Shown: positions 11,171 through 23,241, counted from the stretch's first letter. The stretch: DNA of 64,000 nt from Lasiodiplodia sp. COLG20 (GCA_009801085.1 VNWV01000007.1:744001-808000), one strand, 5' to 3'. Notes: generated from the letters alone by a model not told the origin. Translations and numbers: made by a program.

Positions 11171-12750
11171 GGTTGCGAAGGATGAAGATTACTGCATGCC
11201 AATCGTCAGCGGCCTTGTCCAAGTACGTCCAGCGATCCAGGGCGCGCGCAAGGCACTGGAGTCTTGAGATCCGAATTTTGAAAGCCACGGTGCACCTCCG
11301 CACGCGGTCGAGATGGTGCGCCCCAGGCACACTGTCTGCCATCACCGCTAACCAGCACTGCTCTCCCGATCCATAGCGAGAGATTGTGAGAGCAGACAGC
11401 TCGCCAAAGGCCCGATGCTGTGCGCGTGGCTTTGCGTGTGCGGAGGTCGGTCGCTCGTCCGGGATGGGCTCAAAACTCCAGTGCTTGATGCGCGGCGCGT
11501 GGGAGCAAGGGCGATGCGGTCGTAACTAACCTTCCTGTCGAATCTTCGTCCTTGGAGGGGTTGGGGGTCGGCTGGGCGAGGTCGTGGTTGTCGTCCTTAG
11601 AGTGCGCTTCGAACTTTTCTGATCGATTGTGTGTAGCTCGCCTACCGAAAGGCGCCAACCCAGTTAGGGGCTAGCGCATCTACCCCGGTCGCAAGACACA
11701 AATCCCGTGACGTTGCAAGCATCCCTCCTCGACCTAATTCTGAGTTCACTTGACGTCGGTTTATGCATTTGGAGACCTCCAGCAAGGCGGGATCTGGGAC
11801 AATTGTTCAAGTTTGCAATTGACTAGTGCTATGCAAATGCCGCGGCGGCGCACGGCACTGCATCCTCCTTCGTGACATCTGAGCGCCATTTCATGAGCAA
11901 CAATGCACTTGCAGCGCTCAAGTGCACGTTTGAGATTGATGTTGCTTCCTTTGCAGAATTCAGGCAGCTCGCTTTTCGATGTGGCCACGGTGCCACGCCC
12001 ATGTACACCCGCAGTCGTATTTTCATCTCTTCTTACTTTCGTACTCGCCAATTTCCCCATGTCGACATACCTACTATTTCCGCGTAAATCCGCACAGGAC
12101 ACAAACAGTGTAAGTGTGGCTGCAGTCGCGTCGGAGGATCGTTATTGGACAATATAGGGGGCGTTTGATCATCAGGCGAGCGAAGCGATAATTGGGATTC
12201 GCTTTTGGCGTCGCGAGGCGCCGGCAAGAGAGCATACGAATCGGGTAAGAAAGGGGTAGGAGAAGAACGTGGAGGACAAGCCAAGGAAACACAGGAAACG
12301 GAAACCTACACATGTGTTGGCGCTTTGGTGGAGCGAAAACAAGGGCGCGACGCAACGTATAGAGACATTTGTCACATCACGCAACACCCGAAGGGGCAGT
12401 GGGGTCATCGCTTGGACTGGACATTCAAGCAGGTATGGCCTTCGGCGAAGGCTGAAGCATCGTTGTGAGTTGGAGGATGTTGAGAGCCGAGTGGCCAGAT
12501 CATTGCTCCAACGACACGCCAACCTAAACAGGCGGATCTTTTCTAGCATCTGCAGCCGTGTCATAAACGCCGAACTGAACGAGAAAAGCAAATCTATGCC
12601 ACCTGTACCCCAAATTTTTGTATCGAGCCATGAACCGAAACCCGAATGCTTGAACAAAGGAGATGCAATGAGGATGTGATTACGTATGCACGAAGGGGCC
12701 GCCCGGCTGGCAGGAGCTCAGGAGGGTGCGGGAGGCCTCTTCGTTCAAGG
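11171..12750. other. Intergenic, no gene seen
   Basis: This holds the presumed promoter and leader of the eS8 gene and the 3' flank of the Nudix gene. Several short ORFs overlap on both strands without domain or splice support. Confidence 0.5.
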
Positions 12751-13312
12751 CTACCGGTGCATGGTGCACTTGTTGAGGGCGGCCAGTAGCTCCGGGCGGT
12801 CCTTCAGCGCCTGGGCGGCTTCGGCGTAGGTGCACCACTTGCGATTTCTCTTGTGCGCCTCGGGCCACTGGTTCTCCATGCGCTCGACGGTGGCCTCGAA
12901 GAAATGGTAGCTGGCGCGCGGCGCCTCTTTGGTGAACTGCGAAGGGCTGCGTCTCTCATCGATGGCCCCGAGGTCGTAGGTGACCTTGCACACAATGCCG
13001 GCCTCCTCCCAGGCCTCGCGGCAGGCTGCATCTTGTGCAGTGGCTTCGTCCGTCTCCCAGCCGCCCTTGGGGAGGACCCACTTGTTGTGACTGGTGGATT
13101 GGATCAGGAGGACGTAGTACTTGTCGGCGGAGAGGGGCACAATGCCGGCAACAAGACGTTCTCCGTTGCTGCCGTAGCCTGCAGGGGAAAAGCGCGAAAA
13201 ATCAGCACCGGGGCGCGCGCAGCCGGGGCGGGATGGCGGGGGTCTCGTGAGGGCACTCACGCTGGTTGCTACGGCCGGTCCGGGCCTCCATGGAAAGAGT
13301 CTGCTGCGCCAT
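12751..13312 (-). CDS. aps1: Nudix hydrolase, diphosphoinositol polyphosphate phosphohydrolase (Aps1/Ddp1 type)
   Basis: Two exons on the minus strand, 13312-13261 and 13178-12751, encode 159 aa. The junction joins SNQ to RYGSNGERLVAG. The Nudix helix is clear: KGGWETDEATAQDAAC followed by REAWEEAGIV, with the REAWEEAG core that binds the metal. Known: this family removes beta-phosphates from inositol pyrophosphates and cleaves diadenosine polyphosphates; fungal members share the KGGWE opening. Size and organisation fit Aps1. The C-terminal half includes the KWCTYAEA segment usual in the family. The gene diverges from ATE1 across about 880 bp. Confidence 0.9.
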
Positions 13313-14191
13313 CGCGGGGGCAATGAGGGACCGCAAAAAGCACGGCAATGACGTCGAGCCTGGCCGGGCGCGTGAGAGGGTGCTGAGGCGGGCAGAACGA
13401 GTGGACTGGGCTCGCGTGGCTCGAGATTGGGCCGGGTCGTCGAAAGAGGAAGAGGCTGAGGCCGAGCAAACACGGACGCCGGCGGCGCTGGCGAGGGGAG
13501 GCGCGGGTGCAGCAGGAGAAGGGAGTCGGGGTGGGATTGGAGCTCAGTCCCGCGGAGGACGGGGCTGAGGGAAGGCGGGAGTCCTGGGGAGGTGAAAGGA
13601 GAGAGGCATCGTGGGTAGTGTTAGTCCCTTTCGCATCGTGCCGTGGTCTTTGACAGGGCAGGGTCCAAAAAAGTGAGATAGGCGCCAAGAGCCCATGATC
13701 TGCGAGATGCATCTCTCAGCAGAATCGCCTCTCCTTGCCCGCGCGACCCGCGCAGCAGCGCCGGGTGCGCAGGCCCGTGGGAGCAGCCGCGCAGCTGCAG
13801 CGTTGGCTGTGTTGCGCGCAGGCAGCAGGAGGAGTGCGGCGCCCAGCAGCGCAACGCGAGTGGGCGGCGCGCCCAAAGCAGCCTGCCACTGGCTCCGGCG
13901 CCGCCGGGCAGGGTCTCAATGGATTCTTGTGAGCGCTCGCTGCAGAACATACGTGCCGTGACGTGGGCGCGCTGCCCTTAGGCGGCGCAGCGTCCAGCGT
14001 GTCCGCGACCACCCACCTCCCGCCGTGCCACGCCGCGCAGCTTCTCCCGCTAGCCTCACCGCGCTGTCATATCCAGGTCGCTGTTCCGCAGACCCTCCGC
14101 CGGCAGGGCGCCCTCTGCCAACCACGCTCGCGCTCCCCCGCCGGCCACCGCCCTCTGCCGGCCGACTGCCTCCCACGCTTGTGCTGCCGCC
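13313..14191. other. Divergent promoter region between Nudix and ATE1 genes
   Basis: This is about 880 bp of GC-rich sequence between two start codons pointing outwards. Long ORFs run through it on both strands, as expected for GC-rich DNA, but none has an ATG plus domain support. Confidence 0.5.
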
Positions 14192-16201
14192 ATGCAGGCC
14201 CCGGACGCGGGCGCTGGACCCGCCTCGTTCCTAACGCCGCTCGGTGCGTCGCAATCCACTCATTCGGCAGCGTTGCAGCCCGTGCAGCTCTGCTTGGATG
14301 TGATTCCCCCGTGCCGCCCCTCGTCCGCCGGATACCGTTGCGTCTCGCGCTGACTACGAGCAATCCAGGCTATCAGAGCAGCTCGTGCGGGTACTGCAAG
14401 AGCGAAGATACGAGTCAGAGAACCCCCGATTCGCGTGCGTTGTCACCGCACGACAGATGCGCCCCTCACCTCTGCCCACTTTCTTTTCAATTTCTTCCCT
14501 AGCCCGCCTTGCATCTATTTGAGACTCGGTCACGTGCCCCGTTTCTGTCCCAGTCCACGACCGACCACTGTTTGGCCTATGTCCGTTTCGTGCGTCCCTG
14601 CATCATCTTCTCACGCCCCTGTCTCGCATTGATCTGTATCCTTCTCGTCGTGTCCGTCACACTGACCCGCCGTGCCCTCCAGGCGCCGCCTACTACGTGA
14701 GGAGCAGGAGCCTGGACGTTGCGCACTACCAGGCGCTCATCGACCGAGGCTGGCGACGGTACGCTCCAGTTTCCACTTTTGCCACGTGGGATGGCACCAT
14801 GCTGCTCTGCGGATTCGCTGGCCGATGTGGATGCGTGACACCTAATCTGACTTCACTGTAGATCAGGCACCCTCCTCTACAAACCTGACGTTCGGAGAGC
14901 CTGCTGCCCGCATTACACAATCCGGTTAGTGCGCTGCAGCTGTGTCGCAAGGCAAGCCCTAAGCTGACTGGCTCTCAGTCTCCCGGCCGCTGCTTTCAAG
15001 CCAACCAGAGATCAGAGACAAGCCGTCAACCGTTGGAACAAATTTATTCTCGGCGAGTCCTACATGAATGAGGCTAAGAAGCTGCACCCCAAGACCAAAG
15101 AGTTAGAAGTGCCCGAGACGCCCAAGTCGCAGTTCAGGGCTGACGGAGCACCGTAGAGAAAAAGCAAAGCAGCGAAATGGCTTCAACCTCTGCCATGTCA
15201 TACATGAGGCCGAAGACTCGAACGTGAAGAGGCCGCCCGAGCCTGCTCACCGCTTCGAAGTGACGCTGGAGCCTGACAGCTTCACCGAGGAAAAGTTCCA
15301 GCTATTTTCAAACTATCAGCAAGCTGTGCATCATGAAGAAGCTCGTGAGGTCACGCGAGGAGGCTTCCGCCGCTTCCTGTGCGACTCGCCACTTCAGCGT
15401 TGTACAATGGAAGGCACTTCGACGCGTCTGGGCTCCTTTCATCAATGCTACAGGCTTGATGGGCGCCTCATCGCCATCGCGGTGCTGGATCTTGTCCCGC
15501 GTGCCGTAAGTGGAGTCTACTTCATTTACCACTCTGACTTCGAAAAGTATTCTCTGGGAAAGATAAGCGCTCTTCGCGAGGCAGCCCTGGCCGAGGAACT
15601 AGGCCTCCAGTTCTACTACATGGGCTATTACATCCACAATTGTAAGAAGATGCGGTACAAGGGCGACTATCAGCCCCAGTATGTACTTGATCCCGAGTCA
15701 TACGAGTGGAACATGCTCGACGATGAGCTTCGTAAGCTGTTGGAGGAGAAGAAGTACGTGTCGCTATGGCGGCACAGGCAAAACAAGGACGCCAAAGTGC
15801 CCGACAATGGGGGAGATACGCCTATGCCGGAGGCAAGCTCAGACGACGATTTTGAGGGAAAGCACCTAGATTCGCCGTTGCTCGCTTCGGCGGCTGTTGA
15901 TGATGGTCTCTCCCTCATGGAGCTGGGCATGCCCGGTGTGTTGAAGGTAGATGAACTCTTGCAAAGCATCAGCCTGGACAAGATCAAGATCGGTATCCCC
16001 AGTGCCGGGATAGTCGCAAGTATGGAGGTGAGCAAAATCCTCTACCCTCTATCCATATTTTCTGTTAATGTGTGCCAGGATCTGGTTACCTGGGACCAAG
16101 GAACCATCACCAACAAGAGTTCGCTCAAGGGCCACATCGCCGAGATGGCTGCATGCATTGGTCCTGATGTCGCAAAAGAGATGATCGTCCAGCTGAGCTG
16201 A
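14192..16201 (+). CDS. ATE1: Arginyl-tRNA--protein transferase (ATE1)
   Basis: ATE1 adds Arg from Arg-tRNA to proteins with N-terminal Asp, Glu or oxidised Cys and marks them for the N-degron pathway. Seven exons are inferred: 14192-14243, 14369-14434, 14683-14758, 14862-14924, 14979-15101, 15157-16027 and 16079-16201, giving 457 aa. Key blocks are GYQSSSCGYCKS (C24, C27), DRGWRRSGTLLYKP and RRACCPHYTIR (C79, C80); these paired cysteines match those reported to bind an iron-sulfur cluster in ATE1. PPEPAHRFEVTLEPDSFTEE and the GNAT-like YFIYHSDFEKYSLGK core follow. Donors include two GTTAG-type sites. The last intron (16028-16078, 51 nt) has no stop and a length divisible by three, so retention would only insert 17 residues. 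The start is fixed by the short first exon, which splices LTPL to GYQ. Confidence 0.92.
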
Positions 16202-16520
16202 TGGGGTTCAAGGCTTTCTGCTTACTAGTGGAGATGTTGAGATTTTACGCCTTCAATATGATAGAAAACAAGATAGAGTAGCGTTATGTCAGTTTGCTGT
16301 CTTCTAAAGCCCTCTAAAACATACCGCGGAACTGCACTTCAAGGTGTCGTCTGATTATGCATCAAAAGCCAAGTTCCGGGGATTTCAAAAGCCGGCGGCG
16401 CGATTGCCTAGCTAGGACTTCGGCTGTTGCAGCCGAACGTTTAAGAAAGCGCACTCGCGTCTTTGTCAGCCAATGAAGACATTACAGAAACATCGAACAA
16501 CAAGTAGTCGCAACCATTGA
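16202..16520. other. Intergenic / unresolved 5' part of next gene
   Basis: This stretch lies between the ATE1 stop and the open frame of the UIM protein. It may contain the missing first exon of that gene. A 40-codon ORF starts at the ATG near 16356, but I could not pair it with a convincing donor. Confidence 0.4.
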
Positions 16521-17321
16521 GCGATTGCCAATGGGAGCAGGAAGGTCCCGTCAGAATGCAAAGATGCCCCTTCCCGTCATGTAAAGCAAAGCATAGCGAC
16601 TGTTTATCATCTGCAGACGCAATGGCTCGCTGATCATGTCGCCGTTATTGACTCACAAAGGAGGACACATGAAGCTCCGAAGGTTGAAGAGGTATCCACC
16701 CACGCGCGCGTACCTTCTCGGAGCGAGCATGACTCACAACCATCGTACGACCAACCTTGCTCACAATGGCGTGTTAGGAGAAAGCGTGCAACAACTCGTC
16801 GCCAGCAATCTGCTCCCTCTCTACAAAATCGTTTCGATGTCAGCGACGATGCGACTGTCAAAGGCGCGGAGAACAGAGCAGCTGAAGGTCATGCCGAAGA
16901 AGACTCGCCGCCCAATGGCAGATACGAAGACGACCTCGTAGAGGCCCTTCGACAGAGCAAGATAGAGACCCAACACCCTCATGGAGAGGAAACAAAGTCT
17001 CCCCCCGCCGGTGACGACAGCTTCATGCTTGCAGAAGCCGAAAAAGCAGATATTCAGAAAGCACTGAGACTGAGCCAAAGAGAGAATATTGCGCTCAGAA
17101 ACGGATTCGACGAGGAGCTCCGGTTGGCTCTCGAGCTGAGCAGGATCGAGGCAGGACACAATGAAGATACTTATGATCCAGATACGTTTGGTGAGACGTC
17201 GAGAATGGGTGCGATGAGAAACAACGGGCGCAGCGGTGGAGCACGTGCCCCTGTGCCTGATTCGGAGATGGGCGGGTGGAATGACCAGTGGGAAGAGCCG
17301 CCCCCGCCTTACGAGCCATAG
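16521..17321 (+). CDS. Triple ubiquitin-interacting-motif protein with C-terminal PPxY (5' end unresolved)
   Basis: One frame is open from 16521, just after an in-frame TGA, to the stop at 17319-17321. It contains three textbook ubiquitin-interacting motifs: YEDDLVEALRQSK (near 16923), EKADIQKALRLSQRE (near 17040) and FDEELRLALELSR (near 17105), each with the acidic start and A-x-x-x-S core. The protein ends EPPPPYEP, a PPxY motif of the kind bound by WW domains of Rsp5/NEDD4 ubiquitin ligases. The upstream part (KVEEVSTHARVPSRSEHDSQ and RVRRKRATTRRQQ) looks coding but contains no ATG before 17025. The real start must therefore lie in an upstream exon. Function inferred: ubiquitin-dependent adaptor, perhaps in endocytosis. 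I do not recognise the family. Confidence 0.7.
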   Translation, partial: AIANGSRKVPSECKDAPSRHVKQSIATVYHLQTQWLADHVAVIDSQRRTHEAPKVEEVSTHARVPSRSEHDSQPSYDQPCSQWRVRRKRATTRRQQSAPSLQNRFDVSDDATVKGAENRAAEGHAEEDSPPNGRYEDDLVEALRQSKIETQHPHGEETKSPPAGDDSFMLAEAEKADIQKALRLSQRENIALRNGFDEELRLALELSRIEAGHNEDTYDPDTFGETSRMGAMRNNGRSGGARAPVPDSEMGGWNDQWEEPPPPYEP

Positions 17322-18270
17322 CTCACAGCTTGATGGGCTTTCGCTTGGACAGAGATTGCGTGTTTACACGGCGAATTGGCGAATCATTAATTGAAAGCAG
17401 TGAGGTGATTGGCCGGCGGGATGCAGCTGTATGGTTAGCTCAAACAGGAATTAAGGGTCTCTGGAGGGAAAATTTTGATGGCGCAATGGAGCAGGTCGGA
17501 ATTGATCTGACGCTTTACCCCGGGCTTCTCCACAGATTGACGGCTGCATCGCTTAGCATTGGAGCAGTGAGAGTAACTGCTTACGGGTACTCGGAGCAAT
17601 GTTAGCGCCAGTGCGTAAGCACAGCTCCGAGTAGTCGTGGAATCCACTTGTAGAAGCAAATATGGATCTGTGAACAAAGTGTCCCGGACCGTCGCTCCAG
17701 CTCAATTGAAACGCAGCCGGAATTGCGAGCCGTCATGGCGTGAGGGGCATCAATCGGGAGTCATAGCGGATGCGTCTCGCGGAAAACGATTCCACGGCGG
17801 AATTGTCGGTGACGGCAGAGGAGTCATCCAAGGGGGACGGTTGATCGTCCTGTGAGTCAATGGCTTGCTCTGGCAAGGGGCGCGACAAGGGGGGTGAATA
17901 TTTTTTTCATTTTCCTGGGGTTATGACGTTGGTGGGCGACGGCTCACACGTGCCTGGCGCAAATTCTTCCAGGCCAGCATCAAGGCAGCTCTGGGCAGCA
18001 TTGAGCAGCATTCCACGGCTCTGCATGACACAATTGCCGTCCCGAAGCATCCGACAGGCGCAAGAGCAGACCTCAAACCGAACCGGCAAATTGTGGGCTG
18101 CTTATTGTGTCCCCGCATCGCCTCAGTTGGGCCGAGATCGGCCCAGGTCAACTTTCGTGCGCACCTAGCGCTTGCCGAGACAAATACAGTCACCCAGCAA
18201 AAACTTCATAAGCTCCGCGCAACCTCGCTCTCCCTCCTCCAACCACACTCCCATCCGCTTCACATCCACC
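17322..18270. other. Intergenic, homocitrate synthase promoter
   Basis: No gene is seen. The last 100 bp are a CT-rich leader typical of well-expressed fungal genes. Confidence 0.5.
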
Positions 18271-20018
18271 ATGTGCCCGACTCCCGACGCTCCGGCCGCC
18301 AACGGCCACTCCAACGGCGTGAACGGCCAGGCCAACGGCAGCAACAGCTCCTGTACGTGCAATGCCGTCATTGCGACAAGATCCGCCAGCTAACCCATCC
18401 ACAGCCCACCCAGGCTTCACTGGCATCACCGTAAGCCCTCTCGCCGCGAATCGTGAGCGCTGCAACCCCAATCCTGACTCCTGCGACAGACCTCCCAGAA
18501 CCCCCACCCCGCCCGCGCCTCGAATCCCTACCAGCCCGTGGGCGACTTCCTCAGCAATGTCTCGCGCTTCAAGATCATCGAGAGCACCCTGAGAGAAGGC
18601 GAGCAGTTCGCCAACGCCTTCTTCGACACCGAGACCAAGATCAAGATTGCCAAGGCCCTCGATGACTTCGGCGTCGACTACATCGAGCTGACCTCGCCTG
18701 CTGCCTCGGAGCAGTCTCGCCGTGACTGCGAGGCGATCTGCAAGCTCGGCCTCAAGGTCAGACCGCCGAATTGCGCCGCACAGCTTCCCCAAAACTAATG
18801 CGCGACGACAGGCCAAGATTCTCACCCACGTCCGCTGCCACATGGACGACGCAAGAATCGCCGTCGAGACCGGTGTTGACGGCGTCGATGTCGTCATTGG
18901 CACCTCCTCGTACCTGAGGGAGCACTCCCACGGCAAGGACATGACCTACATCAAGAACGTGAGTACTCAAGATCTCAACCGCGCTGGATGCAATCTGACA
19001 ACTTTAGACTGCCATTGAGGTCATCAACTTCGTCAAGTCCAAGGGTCTTGAGATCCGTTTCTCCTCGGAGGATTCGTTCCGTTCCGACCTCGTCGATCTC
19101 CTCTCCATCTACAGCGCCGTCGACAAGGTTGGCGTCCACCGTGTCGGTATTGCCGACACCGTCGGTTGCGCCACCCCCCGCCAGGTCTACGACCTCGTCC
19201 GCACTCTGCGCGGCGTTGTCAGCTGCGACATCGAGACCCACTTCCACAATGACACTGGCTGCGCTATCGGTGAGTTTACTCCTTGCATCGTTCTCGGGGG
19301 TTCTGACTAATTTGTCCCCAAAGCCAACGCCTACTGCGCTCTCGAGGCTGGCGCCACCCACATCGACACCTCTGTCATTGGTATCGGTGAGCGCAACGGT
19401 ATCACCCCTCTCGGTGGTCTCATGGCCCGCATGATCGTTGCCGATCACGACTACGTCACCTCCAAGTACAAGCTGCACAAGCTCAAGGAGATTGAGGATA
19501 TGGTTGCTGAGGCCGTTGAGATCAACGTTCCCTTCAACAACTACATCACCGGTTTCTGCGCTTTCACGCACAAGGCTGGTATCCACGCCAAGGCCATCCT
19601 GAACAACCCCAGCACCTACGAGATCATCAACCCCGCCGACTTCGGCATGAGCCGCTATGTCCACTTCGCTTCCAGGCTGACTGGCTGGAACGCCATCAAG
19701 AGCCGTGTTGAGCAGCTTGGCCTGGAGATGAGCGACGCTCAAGTCAAGATTGTCACCCAGAAGATCAAGGCTCTGGCTGACGTCAGGCCTATTGCCATTG
19801 ACGATGCGGATTCGATTATCCGTACTTTCCACCTGAACCTGCACTCCAAGGAGGAGCAGCCCCTGCTGCCCAACATGACGGCCGAGGAGCAGGCTAAGTT
19901 CGAGCAGGCCGAGAAGGAGCTCGCTGGCGAGAAGGAGAAGAGGGCACTGGATGCCACGGCTGATGCGGAGGCTGAGATCCCCGCCGCCAAGAAGACCAAG
20001 ACTGAGGTTGTTGCTTAA
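18271..20018 (+). CDS. LYS20: Homocitrate synthase
   Basis: This enzyme condenses acetyl-CoA and 2-oxoglutarate to homocitrate, the first step of fungal lysine synthesis by the alpha-aminoadipate route. Six exons are inferred: 18271-18352, 18405-18430, 18490-18756, 18812-18958, 19008-19269 and 19324-20018, giving 492 aa. The DRE-TIM signature is [22 protein letters not shown] carries metal-binding His residues, and [10 protein letters not shown] and [12 protein letters not shown] follow. Exon 2 is only 26 nt. The N-terminus is Asn/Gly-rich and has no mitochondrial presequence. The C-terminus ends in a basic stretch (AAKKTKTE) that could serve as a nuclear signal, in line with nuclear homocitrate synthase in yeast. 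Feedback control by lysine is known for the family. Confidence 0.96.
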
Positions 20019-21254
20019 GTGCGAGTCCACTGACAAGCAACGATCCCGTCCCACCAAAAGTAACGGTATTATGGGAAACGGAAAAACGAAGACAGGAAAA
20101 AGCACACGATGGCTTAATGGGTTGCCGATAGACCGCTTGGAGAGAAAAGTAAAACCCCGACCATGACAGTTGAAACGATGGTCGGAACGAGGCTCCCGGG
20201 ATATATTGAGTATTCTTTTTCATGGGCGACTACCGGAGTTTTTTTTTTTTTTTTTTTGGTTGTATACCTGGAGCCTTTTCTGTATATATATCTCCCAGGC
20301 GCTTTCCACCACATTGCTGGATGGTTGCGAGTACACGCCCTTGTAGAGGGGCGTGCAAGAAAAAGCGAATGCATTCCATGAGATCACTCATACCGAAGCT
20401 CCTCGATTGTCGTGATAATAGTTGAAAGGTGAAATGAAACTGCATGAGCGAATCTCAGCGGTTCGTCATGATTCGGAGAGTACCTTCGGCCCCACCTACG
20501 TCAGGACGTGGTAGAGTCTAGAACAGCGCCCCGATCACGACGTCAATGCAATAGAGAACAGCGTGCCAATAGAGACGTGCGGACAAAGCTCTAACTCCTA
20601 CGTCCTCGTTGCTCGGCTAAGCGAGACCCTCTTCGGCAGCACCAACTAAATCGACTGACGAGAAAAGTAATAGTCTTCGTCAGCTAAAACTTTGAAACGG
20701 GTGAGGCCTTGATTTGACTTGAGAGAGGAAGGCAGCAACACATGCTCTATGATGTTTGAAAGTGTGGCTATGAATGATGTAATGCATACGCGGACAGGCG
20801 GGCCTCGGGACCCCGGTGGCTAGAGGTGTTCCTGTCGCCGGGGGACATGCGCCGACCACAGATCTGAAGCAACAACGGGCTAGAGGTCACATGAAGGGGG
20901 TGGGCATCAAGGGATGAGTTTTTTATTGGTTTTCATCACTCTTTATTCTTTTTTTGGGTTTACTTTTACTTTCTGTGACTACAACTATTAACCGTTATCA
21001 GAAGCTGAAGAGCTTCACAATCTCATCTGAGAAAGCCTCCCTCTCAAACATGGATGCTGGTATTCCTGAAGTTAATGCTCTCGGGGTTATTAAGCCGATG
21101 TGACAGGCTCTGGTCAAGAATGAGCAAAGCAGTAGAGGTCATTGATCTTGACCATGCTGTTGTTTATCTGCTTTCCGCATTGCCGTGATGGTCTCCGTCG
21201 CTGTAAGGGAAACTGAGAGCTGCAGTCGCTGTCATTACCTCAAGTCGTTGTCAG
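20019..21254. other. Intergenic between convergent genes
   Basis: This holds the 3' flanks of homocitrate synthase and the F-box gene. A run of 17 Ts lies at about 20241-20257. No gene is seen. Confidence 0.5.
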
Positions 21255-23241
21255 TTATTCGTCTCCGTCGTCACTATCATCATCTAGGAGAGAATTTTCG
21301 AGGTCTCTAAGCGCCTTTATTTCCTCCCTTATGCCAAGGCTCCGGCTCAGCATGTCCTGCTCGTTACGTATCGACGTCTTTTTGTCCCGCCAGCGGTCTG
21401 AGCATTCCCTGCACCACTCGCAGAAGTTGGGATGTTCTGCCATATAAACAACTTGACGGATCTGGAGCGTCGGATCGTGCGGAGCGCTTCGCAGCAAAAA
21501 GTGTTCCATGTCGGCTTCATAGTGTGAATATGCATCGCGAAGGAATTTTTTGTGCTGCGGTTGTTCAAGCGATAGTGCCAGTGCACGGCGATGGACCACG
21601 GCAACGATCATGTCCGTGGAGGTGACAAAGTGCCATGAAGTTGGGTTAAAATGTCCGACTTCTCCGTCCATCAGAGTTGCGATGTCGACTTTTTCAAGCG
21701 CCTTGAACGAGTCCCGCAGCTCTGGCAGAGCTGATTCCCAGCTTCCTCGGCCGGGAAGAATCTGGACACACTCCATGTGAAGAACTTTCAATGTTGAGCT
21801 GACCTTCGCGAAGAAATTGAGGAGATGTGCTTCGGACGTAGCCACATTTCTGAGGCTGATGTATTCAAGATGCGGCAAGTTACCTTCCGAGAGCCTCTCA
21901 ACTAAGCATTTATGGCCATCGAGGAAGAGGTCATAATTTTTCATGGGAAATTTAGTCTCGAAGAAGACCGACAGTACCTTCAGGTTCTGTAAATCACAGA
22001 GTAGGTCACCGACGCCGCGCGTGATTAGTGGATAATGCTGTGCTCCCACGGTCATTTGTAGATGCAGCGATGACAGGTGTCTGAAGGCGGAGGACATGAG
22101 CTGAATCGGAGCTTCTGTCGTCAGGCGCTTGCGCTCTTCATTGGCGATACCCAAAACTTCGGGGAATGCTTGGCTAATGTGATGGTACTTGTCGATCCAG
22201 AAAGCACGACCGCAAGTTCTCATTGATAATCTCTTGAGATGCTTGTTAAGGGATAGAACAGAGAGGATGCCCGAAAGTTGACAGACAACGTCGCCCCTCA
22301 TGAACCGGTGCAGACGCCATTTATTGCTCGTCAACCAAAGCTGTCTCCAGGTGAACATGGAGGCCCTGAGGATTTCGTCAGACATGACAAAGTTGTCGAG
22401 GTTAGTCAGTCGTGGCATTGCGTTGAGCATCATATCGGCCGCAGATTCCATGAATGTTCCTGGAATGTTGTCAGAGGTCAGGCCTCGCATGAATTCAGAT
22501 GCGGCTCTAGAGTCTTCCAGATAAGATTGGTAGAGCTTGCGGATCTCTGCGTCTGAGTAGTCATGTCTCTCTGTCGGCTTTAAATAGCGCGCAAACCGGG
22601 GAGTCGAGCCATCTGGAGGGGTAGAAACAAATTAGAGAAGTGGGATGGGATCAACAAGGTTTTCCCGAGATAATTCTAGGAAGAGGTAAACTCTGATGTG
22701 AGGTGCAACTCTTGAATGACTTACACGGTCGCTGATAAAGACTCGTCTCGAAGCTTGTGTGATGGGCGAACACCCTCCGTGTCTCTCCAAATTCGAAGAT
22801 GATGGTCTTGGGATGTTGGCAAAGCTTATCATCAAAGGCAATGTTAAGGAAGTTCTTGATGCTGTCTTTTTGCATCCTCAGCCTGATCTCTTGAAAGACT
22901 CGCGGGGTTGCGGCCCGGCAACAAATTCTAGATGTCAGGCGGAGTTGCTTGCTTTCGAATGTGTTCAGGTTAGAGGCGATCATGGCCAGCAACTCATCCG
23001 GAAGTTTAGTCAGGTACTCGCGGAGCAGCAGCATCCGCAGCGGGTGTATCTTAGGCTTGTCAGTGTCGCGTGGTTGTTCGGGGCCGCTCCATTGCTGGGG
23101 ATCGCTAGGCTGCTCAAGATCGCCGGACAGCGCAAGGCTGCTGGATTCCTCGAGGTCGCGCGATTGCTCAGTCTTGCGGAGCAGCACCACTTGCAGAGGA
23201 TGCATCTTAGGCTTGTCAGGGCCGCGCGACTGTTCGGCCAT
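21255..23241 (-). CDS. F-box protein with leucine-rich-like C-terminal region
   Basis: Two exons on the minus strand, 23241-22725 and 22612-21255, encode 624 aa, joined through a GTAAGT donor and a CTCCAG acceptor. The F-box lies at about residues 78-120 (YLTKLPDELLAMIASNLNTF, then KQLRLTSRICC). Known: F-box proteins tie substrates to SCF ubiquitin ligases through Skp1. The following 450 residues show spaced hydrophobic segments (LSSLHLQM, LEYISLRNV, LKVLHMECV) as in the divergent leucine-rich repeats of fungal F-box proteins, and end in an acidic tail. Residues 9-23 and 61-75 are near copies (DKPKMHPLQVVLLRK and DKPKIHPLRMLLLRE), reflecting a duplication in the DNA. The substrate is unknown. 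The ATG at 23241 is the first in frame. Confidence 0.82.
23019..23237. repeat. Duplicated ~63-bp segment inside the F-box gene
   Basis: Copy A at 23019-23083 and copy B at about 23176-23237 share GCGGAGCAGCA, then ATCTTAGGCTTGTCAG and TGTTCGG in the same order. Copy starts are about 157 bp apart. This is an in-frame duplication that gives the repeated N-terminal peptide. Confidence 0.75.

Noticed and set aside
12770..13312. Loss of a Nudix-box glutamate
   Set aside because: The G-x5-E spacing differs by one from the animal form, but as far as I recall fungal Aps1-type proteins share this KGGWETDEAT form, so it is not a defect.
18975..20105. 376-codon open frame antisense to homocitrate synthase
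   Set aside because: It mirrors the strong codon bias of the sense gene (Leu/Val/Asp-rich translation) and crosses its introns. It has no domain and no independent start support.
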